From assembly GCA_903868205.1 (NCBI GenBank), contig CAIPUJ010000025.1, forward strand, positions 1 through 12,254: a DNA stretch of 12,254 bases, written 5' to 3'. Origin of the DNA: an uncultured bacterium (GTDB lineage Bacteria; Patescibacteriota; Minisyncoccia; Phycocordibacterales; GWA1-40-21). A program made the translations under genes and the position numbers. Below, in pieces: positions 1 to 5,173 of this stretch (within the stretch, counting starts at the first letter, position 1; each line of letters begins with the position of its first letter). A model generated the notes under the pieces. It saw nothing but the letters and a program-made list of their open reading frames with translations, did not search any database and was not told the DNA's origin.

Positions 1-621
1 ACCGCGCGAGCCAGAACATAAAGTTACATTTTGGATATCCAGATGTTTTCCAGTTTCCAAAAAGTACTTCAATTCATGGATCATGCGTTCTTTAAGCGTT
101 TCAGTCCTTAGGCCTTCCCGCTCGATATCGTTTGCCGATTTATTTTTGTGAATCTCATCAGCTTCTACGACGTCACGCACCCAAATGGCGTAAGTGTCAT
201 CTCCCCGTTCATTTTTCGGAACGGCACTGTCCAGATTATCAGCATAACGCCAGCATTTAAAATGCTTAGCACATGCATCATAGACCTGATTGTTTTTGAG
301 CGTGCCGACCACAATAAGAAGACGCGTAAATTCCTTCTTTTGTTCTTCTGTTCGTTCGGGAATTTTCACTCCCGAAAAATCCACAGAAAGACCAAAGACT
401 TTACCGTAGAAATTTTCCCATTGTTTCGTCGGGTCGGTGAGACTCGCCAAGTCTGGAAAAAAAGCACGTATGTGCTCAATCAACTCTGTCTTGCGACTGA
501 GAACATTATCCGCTATTTCAAATGACAATTCCGGAGGAATCGCCTGGAGCAAAGTTGCTCCAATATCTTTCACTTGTCCAACTGTAGCTGGACGCACTTG
601 GACTATATCATTCTTCTTCAT
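1..621 (-). CDS. Partial hypothetical protein (N-terminal 207 residues), C-terminus beyond left edge
   Basis: An uninterrupted minus-strand reading frame runs from ATG at 621 to the window edge and is still open at base 1. It starts MKKNDIVQVRPATVGQVKDI, and AAGGA lies 8 nt before the ATG, which supports this start. The visible part is soluble, has no signal peptide or membrane segment, and is mostly helical with charged stretches. The last visible residues (LDIQNVTLCSGSR) end abruptly. That ending reminds me of a Parcubacterial hypothetical family whose C-terminus is a short, variable, Trp/Tyr/Asn-rich domain resembling a C-type-lectin or formylglycine-enzyme fold. This is recollection and cannot be tested without the sequence to the left. 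Forward frames over this region are shadows. GC is higher than in lepA. The function is unknown. That it is a gene is well supported by length, SD and promoter. Confidence 0.85.
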   Translation of the reverse strand, partial: MKKNDIVQVRPATVGQVKDIGATLLQAIPPELSFEIADNVLSRKTELIEHIRAFFPDLASLTDPTKQWENFYGKVFGLSVDFSGVKIPERTEEQKKEFTRLLIVVGTLKNNQVYDACAKHFKCWRYADNLDSAVPKNERGDDTYAIWVRDVVEADEIHKNKSANDIEREGLRTETLKERMIHELKYFLETGKHLDIQNVTLCSGSRG

Positions 622-666
622 GATCTATTCCTTCATTTTTTACTGTTGGGCTAAGATGTTTTACCT

Positions 667-718
667 TTCGCCACAGTGAATAATTTTTGAAATTTCAAAA
701 ATTATTCACTGTGGCGAA
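667..718. repeat. Perfect 52-bp palindrome in the leader of the 1-621 gene
   Basis: Bases 667-718 are a perfect inverted repeat with 26-nt arms meeting at 692/693 and no spacer. The outer part is GC-rich (TTCGCCACAGTG) and the core is AT-rich (TTTTTGAAATTTCAAAAA). It lies between the promoter at 766-794 and the ATG at 621, so it would be transcribed into the 5' leader as a very stable hairpin. Neither flank carries an adjacent U run, so it is not a classical intrinsic terminator. It may control RNA stability or attenuation, be a dimeric protein site, or be a remnant of a small mobile repeat. Confidence 0.9.
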
Positions 719-765
719 CTTAATTCTTTATTACTTGTTTTAAAGGTACTTTTTAACTATCTACT

Positions 766-794
766 ATTATACACCTAGTAGTCTTTATTGTCAA
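766..794 (-). promoter_or_regulatory. Consensus sigma70 promoter for the 1-621 gene
   Basis: On the minus strand TTGACA (794-789) and TATAAT (771-766) are both exact consensus hexamers separated by exactly 17 bp. Transcription should begin near 759, which gives a leader of about 138 nt containing the 52-bp palindrome. The nearest downstream gene on this strand is the partial gene starting at 621. Confidence 0.85.
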
Positions 795-864
795 TATATG
801 CAAAAATGGCCATATTCTGAGATATTTTAGAAAAACCGAGGAATCACCTTTTGCGATTGAACAG

Positions 865-921
865 CAAGATTTCCGAGGAGGAACCTTTTTGGAGATCCAA
901 GGTTCCACCTCTTAAATCTTG
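865..921. repeat. Long hairpin, 20 paired bases, 11-nt loop
   Basis: CAAGATTT (865-872) pairs with AAATCTTG (914-921), GAGG (875-878) with CCTC (908-911), and GGAACCTT (880-887) with AAGGTTCC (899-906). These are separated only by a CC/TT internal loop and an A/A mismatch, and the loop is 888-898. On the forward strand the sequence continues GAGGTGAGTCCTCCGAC followed by a T6 run (938-943), and an alternative pairing GAGGA/TCCTC is possible. It could be a terminator or a folded RNA. No gene lies next to it to explain it. Confidence 0.65.
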
Positions 922-957
922 AGGTGAGTCCTCCGACTTTTTTCTGCTCTGCCCGTG

Positions 958-1056
958 AGCGAGCGAGGATATTCGGTTTTGGAAACTCTCTATCTGCCAG
1001 TAAGCGAGCGAGGTTTCTCTTTTTAAAAATATCCCTTCCCTATCCTAAGCGAGCGA
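958..1056. repeat. AGCGAGCGA motif, three copies exactly 45 bp apart
   Basis: AGCGAGCGA occurs at 958-966, 1003-1011 and 1048-1056, with a start-to-start distance of exactly 45 bp twice. The core GCGAGCGA recurs at 1217-1224. The second and third copies are preceded by TA. The bases between copies have diverged, so this is either a decayed 45-bp tandem repeat or regularly placed sites. Confidence 0.6.
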
Positions 1057-1058
1057 AG

Positions 1059-1217
1059 CCCCACCTTCTGAACGAGTTAGTGGAACAATCTAAGAAAATC
1101 AATGAGATTTTTAGAAAAATTTAGTTGGCTTCAGGAACGAAGTGACTTATAAATTTTTCGTATAAAAATAGAATATGATTTTCTAGATTGTGTAACGCTT
1201 TAGTGAAGAAGGTGGGG
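1059..1217. repeat. 159-bp imperfect inverted repeat with flanking GCGAGCGA copies
   Basis: The arms are centred near 1138. CCCCACCTTCT (1059-1069) pairs with AGAAGGTGGGG (1207-1217), ACAATCTA (1085-1092) with TAGATTGT (1184-1191), GAAAATCA (1094-1101) with TGATTTTC (1176-1183), GAAAAATTTA (1114-1123) with TAAATTTTTC (1150-1159), and CTTC with GAAG around the loop AGGAAC (1133-1138). GCGAGCGA stands on both sides in direct orientation (1049-1056 and 1217-1224), which resembles an 8-bp target duplication around a MITE-like element. It ends 12 bp past the lepA stop and may also act as the lepA terminator. There is no coding content. Confidence 0.7.
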
Positions 1218-1228
1218 CGAGCGAGCCT

Positions 1229-3061
1229 TTAATCCTGTTTCATCATCTTTAAGAAAACATCCTGTGTAATATTTACCACACCTTGTTCTTTCATCCTCTT
1301 CTTTCCCTTTTTCTGCTTCTCACGAAGTTTCATTTTTCTTGTGATGTCTCCACCATATAGATAGTCAGTAACATCTTTCTTCATACCAGAAACAGATCTC
1401 GAAGAAATAATTCTTCCCATAGATTTACCTTGAATCTTGAAATTAAATAATTGCTTAGGAATTATATTATAAAGCTTTTCAACTGTCTGTTCAGCTTCCT
1501 CGTCTATTCTTCTTCTGGCGACTATCTTACAAAAAGCAATTACCGGCTCTTCTGCTACTAAAATATCTAGCTTAACAACATCAGCTTCTTTCATACCAGT
1601 CATTTCGTATGATATAGAGGCATAGCCAGAAGTAATACTCTTTAGCTCATTAAAGAAATTTCTCATAAGCTCTCTGAGCGGCATATCAATGGTAAGAGAT
1701 GTTCTGTTGTCACCAAAGCTTTCAGCATCTCCAATGAGAGCTTCATGATCAAAAAGTTGTTGCATAATAGGGCTAATATATTCTGCTGGAGTAATTATTC
1801 TTACTCTTACCCAAGGCTCTTCAATCTTCAATATCATATGATCTTCTGGAAAAAGTGATGGTGAATAAACCATAATTTTCTTCCCAGCTACACCTTGAGA
1901 ATTACCCTTTAAAGTAATCTCATAGTTAATACTTGGAGTAGTGATAATCAAATTCAAATTAAATTCTCTTCTTAGTCTTTCAGTGATGATTTCCAAATGA
2001 AGCATTCCAAGGAAACCGCATCTAAAACCTCTTCCTAAAGTACCAGAAGTTTCTTCTTCAAAAGTAAAAGACGAATCAGAAAATTTTAGTTTACCCAAAG
2101 CAAGCTTAAGCATATCAAAATCATCTTGTCCTTCTGGATATACAGACGCCCAAACTACTGGGCTTGGATTTTGATATCCATGGAGTGGAGGATTTGTATC
2201 TCTAGCATAAGCTACAGTGTCTCCCACAGCTGCGATTCCCGCTTCTTTTATCCCAGTTACTATATAACCAATTTCTCCAGCAGAAAGAGAGTCTACTGGT
2301 TTTTCTGTTGGTGAAAAAATACCAACCTCAAGTGATGTAAAAGTTTTTCCTGCAATTTTAAAAATAAGTGGTGTTCCCTTTTTTACTTCTCCATTGAACA
2401 CACGGACAAAAACAGTAACACCTTTGTGATTTGAATATTTGAAATCAAAAACAAGAGACCTAAAAGTTTTATCACTTCCCTGATCATCGTTTAGGATTAA
2501 ACCTGTCTCTGTTTTTGGTGCTGGAACTCTTTTTATTATTTCATTTAACAAATTTTCTACTCCATCTCCAGTCTTTCCAGATACCTCAAGAATCTCACTT
2601 TCATCAATATTTAAAAGCTTAGAAATCTCTTCTTTTGTCTCCATGACTCTAGCTAAAGGAGAATCAATTTTACTTATAACAGGAATGATCACAAGATTAG
2701 ATTCACGCGCCATATTGAGGGTAGTAAGAGTTTGCGCTTGGACACCTTGAGTAGCGTCTACGAGCAAAATAGAGCCCTCTACGGCCCTTAGAGCCCTAGA
2801 AACCTCATAAGAGAAGTCTATATGCCCAGGGGTGTCGATAAGGTTCATAATGTAGTTTTCACCACCCAAATGCCAATCCATACGAACAGGCTGCATGTTA
2901 ATAGTAATACCTCTTTCTCTTTCAAGCTCCATACTATCAAGAACCTGCGCCATCATTTTGCGCTTTTCTATAGTATTTGTTATTTCCAACATCCTGTCTG
3001 CCAAAGTAGATTTACCGTGATCGATGTGGGCTATAATACTGAAGTTTCTGATATTTTTCAT
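1229..3061 (-). CDS. lepA: Elongation factor 4 (LepA), ribosome back-translocating GTPase
   Basis: This is a 610-residue protein of the usual LepA length (about 600). EF-4 binds ribosomes and helps resolve stalled or misregistered complexes and 30S assembly, using GTP. The G1 motif AHIDHGKS is at residues 11-18, G2 RGIT at 50-53, G3 DTPGHIDF at 76-83, G4 is SKID at 130-133 and G5 SGK at 161-163. Domains II and III and the V-like region follow, with the LepA-specific C-terminal domain ending in a basic stretch (GKKRMKEQG) and ITQDVFLKMM. The G4 Asn that normally reads NKID is Ser (codon AGT at 2672-2674), a one-base change from AAT. The frame is otherwise intact. No SD precedes the ATG; an extended -10 box lies 8 bp upstream, so the mRNA may be leaderless. 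The gene stands alone, with an unrelated unit terminated just upstream. Confidence 0.98.
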   Translation of the reverse strand: MKNIRNFSIIAHIDHGKSTLADRMLEITNTIEKRKMMAQVLDSMELERERGITINMQPVRMDWHLGGENYIMNLIDTPGHIDFSYEVSRALRAVEGSILLVDATQGVQAQTLTTLNMARESNLVIIPVISKIDSPLARVMETKEEISKLLNIDESEILEVSGKTGDGVENLLNEIIKRVPAPKTETGLILNDDQGSDKTFRSLVFDFKYSNHKGVTVFVRVFNGEVKKGTPLIFKIAGKTFTSLEVGIFSPTEKPVDSLSAGEIGYIVTGIKEAGIAAVGDTVAYARDTNPPLHGYQNPSPVVWASVYPEGQDDFDMLKLALGKLKFSDSSFTFEEETSGTLGRGFRCGFLGMLHLEIITERLRREFNLNLIITTPSINYEITLKGNSQGVAGKKIMVYSPSLFPEDHMILKIEEPWVRVRIITPAEYISPIMQQLFDHEALIGDAESFGDNRTSLTIDMPLRELMRNFFNELKSITSGYASISYEMTGMKEADVVKLDILVAEEPVIAFCKIVARRRIDEEAEQTVEKLYNIIPKQLFNFKIQGKSMGRIISSRSVSGMKKDVTDYLYGGDITRKMKLREKQKKGKKRMKEQGVVNITQDVFLKMMKQD

Positions 3062-3069
3062 TGAGCCCC

Positions 3070-3078
3070 ATCATAGCA
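3070..3078 (-). promoter_or_regulatory. Extended -10 promoter element of lepA, likely leaderless transcript
   Basis: Minus-strand TGC-TATGAT (3078-3070) matches an extended -10 box. Only 8 bp (GGGGCTCA) separate it from the lepA ATG, so transcription would begin at or within a base or two of the start codon. The -35 region is just a T run from the preceding terminator. No SD is present. Confidence 0.5.
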
Positions 3079-3090
3079 GAAAAATTACAT

Positions 3091-3121
3091 AAAAAAAAGG
3101 CGGGTTGCTTTGCAACCCGCC
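3091..3121 (-). terminator. Intrinsic terminator of the small membrane-protein unit
   Basis: GGCGGGTTGC (3099-3108) and GCAACCCGCC (3112-3121) form a perfect 10-bp GC-rich stem with a 3-nt loop. On the minus strand it is followed directly by a run of eight Ts (3098-3091). It lies 4 bp after the TGA of the gene at 3126-3377 and insulates lepA. Confidence 0.95.
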
Positions 3122-3125
3122 AAAC

Positions 3126-3377
3126 TCACGTTTTTTGTTTCCCCTTGTTCATAAACCGAAGAGCGCTTTTCTGCCTTTCGATTCTTTCTTTTATTTTACG
3201 CCGATCCTCTTCGTACTCATTGGGATCACAACGCCATATTCTGTATGCCAAAATTAACAAAAATATGGAGATGCTTAAAAGAATAAAAACAAGAATCAGT
3301 AAAATTTTAAAACCAGAAAGAACAAACAAAATCAAAACTAAAACCCAAAAAAATCTAAACAAGTCTTTTCCCAACAT
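3126..3377 (-). CDS. Small membrane protein, two helices plus charged tail
   Basis: This is an 83-residue protein. I start it at the ATG at 3377, not at the TTG 6 nt upstream, because AGGAGG sits 8 nt before this ATG and only 2 nt before the TTG. Two hydrophobic segments (about residues 8-22 and 25-47) are followed by a highly charged, probably cytoplasmic, helical tail (NEYEEDRRKIKERIERQK) ending in Lys-rich residues. It is the second gene of a two-gene unit. The upstream gene stops 2 bp before this ATG and its last codons contain this gene's SD, so the two are translationally coupled. A strong terminator follows. I do not recognise the family. The pair could be subunits of one membrane assembly, which is inferred from arrangement only. 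Confidence 0.8.
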   Translation of the reverse strand: MLGKDLFRFFWVLVLILFVLSGFKILLILVFILLSISIFLLILAYRIWRCDPNEYEEDRRKIKERIERQKSALRFMNKGKQKT

Positions 3378-3379
3378 AA

Positions 3380-3610
3380 TCAAATCCTCCTTTTCTTATT
3401 TTTTGCAATTTTCGAAAAAATTTCGCAAAACTCTCTTCTTTCTTTATTTCGCAGTTTTAGTCTTTCTTTTTCTTGATCAGACATCTTGTACCAGGCCCTA
3501 GCATTTAAGTCATAATTATAACCCAAACAGGTCATTATAAAGACAATAAACGCAGATAATCCTAAAACCAAAAATACCACACTCAAAATAAACATAAGAA
3601 ATCTAAGCAT
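3380..3610 (-). CDS. Small membrane protein, one helix plus basic tail
   Basis: This is a 76-residue protein starting at ATG 3610, with AGGAGG 4 nt upstream. One long hydrophobic segment (about residues 4-29) is followed by a soluble tail rich in Lys, Arg and Glu (MSDQEKERLKLRNKERRE) and a basic C-terminus (KNKKRRI). It is the first gene of a two-gene unit driven by the promoter at 3632-3660; the second is another small membrane protein with a similarly charged tail. There is no recognised domain. The similar build of the two proteins suggests they act together or arose by duplication, but the sequences are not obviously alike. Confidence 0.8.
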   Translation of the reverse strand: MLRFLMFILSVVFLVLGLSAFIVFIMTCLGYNYDLNARAWYKMSDQEKERLKLRNKERREFCEIFSKIAKNKKRRI

Positions 3611-3631
3611 AATTCCTCCTTTTCTTTTTTA

Positions 3632-3660
3632 AAAATACCACAGTCTTTATTTTAAGTCAA
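3632..3660 (-). promoter_or_regulatory. Sigma70 promoter of the 3610-3126 unit
   Basis: On the minus strand TTGACT (3660-3655) and TATTTT (3637-3632) are separated by 17 bp. The -35 box directly follows the T run of the preceding terminator, so one unit ends and the next begins within about 10 bp. The leader would be about 15 nt and contains AGGAGG. Confidence 0.65.
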
Positions 3661-3693
3661 AAAAAGAGCCGGTTCGTTTTACGAACCGGCTCT
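3658..3693 (-). terminator. Intrinsic terminator of the secreted-protein unit
   Basis: AGAGCCGGTTCGT (3665-3677) and ACGAACCGGCTCT (3681-3693) form a perfect 13-bp stem with a 3-nt loop. On the minus strand the hairpin ends in a T run (TCTTTTTTTGAC). It lies 17 bp after the TAA at 3711. Confidence 0.95.
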
Positions 3694-3710
3694 GTAGACA
3701 GTGTCAGGTG

Positions 3711-4748
3711 TTACCCTTGGCCGCCATTGTTGTTATTGTAATTTTGAAACCGTTTCCAGTCTTCCGAATGAAGTTTGGGAAACTTGAAGTCAAGGTGATA
3801 AATCCCCTCTGGGAATTTAAAACCTTCAACATCTAGACCTCTCAGCTCCAGATACTGCCAATCCGGCCAAGCCCCAGCGCCATCAACTTTCCGATAATAG
3901 AAACCTAAAGGTCTTTCGTTTTCGGAAGTCTTCACTGAGATACCAACCGATTTCAACATGCCGTAAGCATTTGTGGCTGAAGTAAGCTGAAACAGTGGAG
4001 ATTTACCAATCGAGTTGGTCGCACCAACAACGTAAACAAGACTGTTGGTGTGGTAGCTGAATCCTTCCATTTTTATGGAGTTGAAATCTTCCACCATTTC
4101 TTCAATCGGCATAAACTCACCGCTTGCAACATCGACAACCTGATTTAAAGTATATCCATCAGTGGTATATCCCCGCACCAGAAGCCGAGCATCCTTGTAG
4201 CCAGCAAATGATTTCAGCCAATCGAATTCCTTTCCTTGGCCGAGGTAAATGTACCTTGTGTTTCCGTTTTCATCGGTAAACTTAAGATAAATATAAGCCC
4301 ATTGATATTCTTCTGGCAAACTCATCCGGAATGAATCTGGAACTGTCATTTCCATATCTTTCCAGACGAGCGAACTTATATCACCAATCTTAATAATCTT
4401 GCCTTCGGTATAACCAAAGTACATCAGCCTATAATTTTCATCATAAAACTGACACGATTTTTGAATTGGCGCAGTTGATCCAGCCACAATACCGTAACCA
4501 AGCTTCTGAATAGAAACCTTTTCGGCAAGCTTTAGTGGATCGGACGAATATACCCAGGCGTACTGATTAGCGTTGCTAATGGCGATGACATCATCACCAC
4601 CCCAAACGCCGATATAGGCCCGAGTCGAATGCTCGAGACAATACGATTCCAAACCAGCTTCGCTGCCGATAGCACGATTCCATGCAGTTTGTGCAAAAAG
4701 TGAAACCGACATAACCAAACAGGATAACCCAACGATAACTTTTTTCAT
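3711..4748 (-). CDS. Secreted protein of unknown function with Sec signal peptide
   Basis: This is a 345-residue protein. ATG 4748 is preceded by AAGGAG with 5 nt spacing. The N-terminus MKKVIVGLSCLVMSVSLFAQ is a clear signal peptide, with likely cleavage after Ala19 (LFA). There are no further membrane segments and no lipobox. The mature part is rich in aromatic residues and beta-strand-like stretches (YAWVY, YQWAYIYLKF, TRYIYLGQG) and ends in a low-complexity Asn/Gly tail (YNNNNGGQG). No family is recognised, and it is probably an extracytoplasmic beta-rich protein. It is the second gene after a single-pass membrane protein (22-bp gap) and precedes a strong terminator. Some stretches are about 40-55% GC by eye against low to mid 30s in lepA and alr, which may reflect transfer. 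The 4532-4732 frame inside it is a shadow. Confidence 0.88.
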   Translation of the reverse strand: MKKVIVGLSCLVMSVSLFAQTAWNRAIGSEAGLESYCLEHSTRAYIGVWGGDDVIAISNANQYAWVYSSDPLKLAEKVSIQKLGYGIVAGSTAPIQKSCQFYDENYRLMYFGYTEGKIIKIGDISSLVWKDMEMTVPDSFRMSLPEEYQWAYIYLKFTDENGNTRYIYLGQGKEFDWLKSFAGYKDARLLVRGYTTDGYTLNQVVDVASGEFMPIEEMVEDFNSIKMEGFSYHTNSLVYVVGATNSIGKSPLFQLTSATNAYGMLKSVGISVKTSENERPLGFYYRKVDGAGAWPDWQYLELRGLDVEGFKFPEGIYHLDFKFPKLHSEDWKRFQNYNNNNGGQG

Positions 4749-4770
4749 CCTTACTCCTTTTCCTTATTTT

Positions 4771-5028
4771 TTATTTATCACACTTTGAAAAGATCAACTT
4801 AGTTTGATCTCCCCGGAATTCCATAATCCCATTTGTTACCGCACCAACCACCTCCACCAACTTTTTCTGCGGAGCAGGATTCGTAGGTGGATTTGTTACC
4901 AAAACCGGCGAAACCGGTTCAGGCTCATTCTTGCGCTGGCGATAGCACTGCACAAAAATGAAAACAATTAACACAACCAATAGCTCCAGAATAATCACGG
5001 CTAATGTCATTTTTTTCTCAGAACTCAT
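4771..5028 (-). CDS. Single-pass membrane protein with proline-rich outer segment
   Basis: This is an 85-residue protein. The ATG at 5028 is chosen because AAGGAGG lies 8 nt upstream; an earlier in-frame start would add 12 residues but place the SD inside the gene. Residues 8-27 form a membrane helix (VIILELLVVLIVFIFV). The N-terminus is short and charged, and the outer part has a Pro/Asn-rich linker (about 34-54, EPEPVSPVLVTNPPTNPAPQ) followed by a small domain ending KCDK. It is the first full gene of a unit with the secreted protein at 3711-4748. The linker suggests it holds a small domain away from the membrane, perhaps to contact that protein. Family unknown. Confidence 0.8.
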   Translation of the reverse strand: MSSEKKMTLAVIILELLVVLIVFIFVQCYRQRKNEPEPVSPVLVTNPPTNPAPQKKLVEVVGAVTNGIMEFRGDQTKLIFSKCDK

Positions 5029-5066
5029 AATCAGAACCTCCTTATTATTCTTTATTACAACCAAAT

Positions 5067-5105
5067 TTAAACGTACAACGAATAAAAAAATGGGGTTAAA
5101 CCCAT
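5067..5105 (-). CDS. Putative 12-codon leader peptide upstream of the 5028 unit
   Basis: The ORF is MGLTPFFYSLYV followed by TAA. Its ATG (5105-5103) has a perfect SD, AGGAGG (5116-5111), at 5 nt spacing. The predicted transcript start is near 5118, so the SD is almost at the 5' end. The ATG lies within a terminator-like hairpin (5089-5106), so a ribosome starting here would block that hairpin. This is the layout of a transcription-attenuating leader. The peptide shows no run of one regulatory amino acid, though 4 of 12 residues are Phe or Tyr. Chance SD placement is the alternative. Confidence 0.5.
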   Translation of the reverse strand: MGLTPFFYSLYV

Positions 5106-5106
5106 T
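5084..5106 (-). terminator. Weak terminator-like hairpin (possible attenuator)
   Basis: On the minus strand AATGGG (5106-5101) pairs with CCCATT (5094-5089) around a 6-nt loop, followed by more Ts (5088-5084), giving a run of seven Ts in all. It sits between the promoter at 5124-5152 and the gene at 5028. The stem is short (6 bp, half A-T), so termination would be partial and sensitive to leader translation. Confidence 0.45.
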
Positions 5107-5123
5107 AATACCTCCTACCTATA

Positions 5124-5152
5124 ATTATATATCACCGTAGACGAAAAGTCAA
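5124..5152 (-). promoter_or_regulatory. Sigma70 promoter of the 5028-3711 unit
   Basis: On the minus strand TTGACT (5152-5147) and TATAAT (5129-5124) are separated by exactly 17 bp. The -35 box lies 22 bp past the alr stop codon, so the unit downstream of alr has its own start. The predicted start is near 5118. Confidence 0.82.
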
Positions 5153-5173
5153 CAGCATAAAATAAGGCCAAAA

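Larger units (their letters stand above)
622..1228. other. Gene-less stretch between the partial gene and lepA, rich in inverted repeats
   Basis: No convincing gene was found. A 66-codon forward frame starts at GTG 924 and reads as repeated Arg/Lys-rich patches (RERAR, SKRAR, PKRAK). It has no usable SD and ends inside an inverted repeat, so I treat it as noncoding. The stretch holds the palindrome and promoter of the left gene, a 57-nt hairpin (865-921), four copies of GCGAGCGA and a 159-bp imperfect inverted repeat. Confidence 0.6.

Noticed and set aside
148..679. Two overlapping forward ORFs (148-525, 437-679)
   Set aside because: They lie opposite a longer minus-strand frame that has a consensus promoter and an SD; their translations look like antisense shadows.
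958..1056. CRISPR array (regularly spaced repeat)
   Set aside because: The repeated unit is only 9 bp, with three copies and no cas genes; far too short for CRISPR repeats.
924..1124. 66-codon forward ORF with Arg/Lys-rich repeats (RERAR, SKRAR, PKRAK)
   Set aside because: GTG start without a usable SD, periodic only because it reads the AGCGAGCGA repeats, and its end lies inside the inverted repeat at 1059-1217. Probably noncoding.
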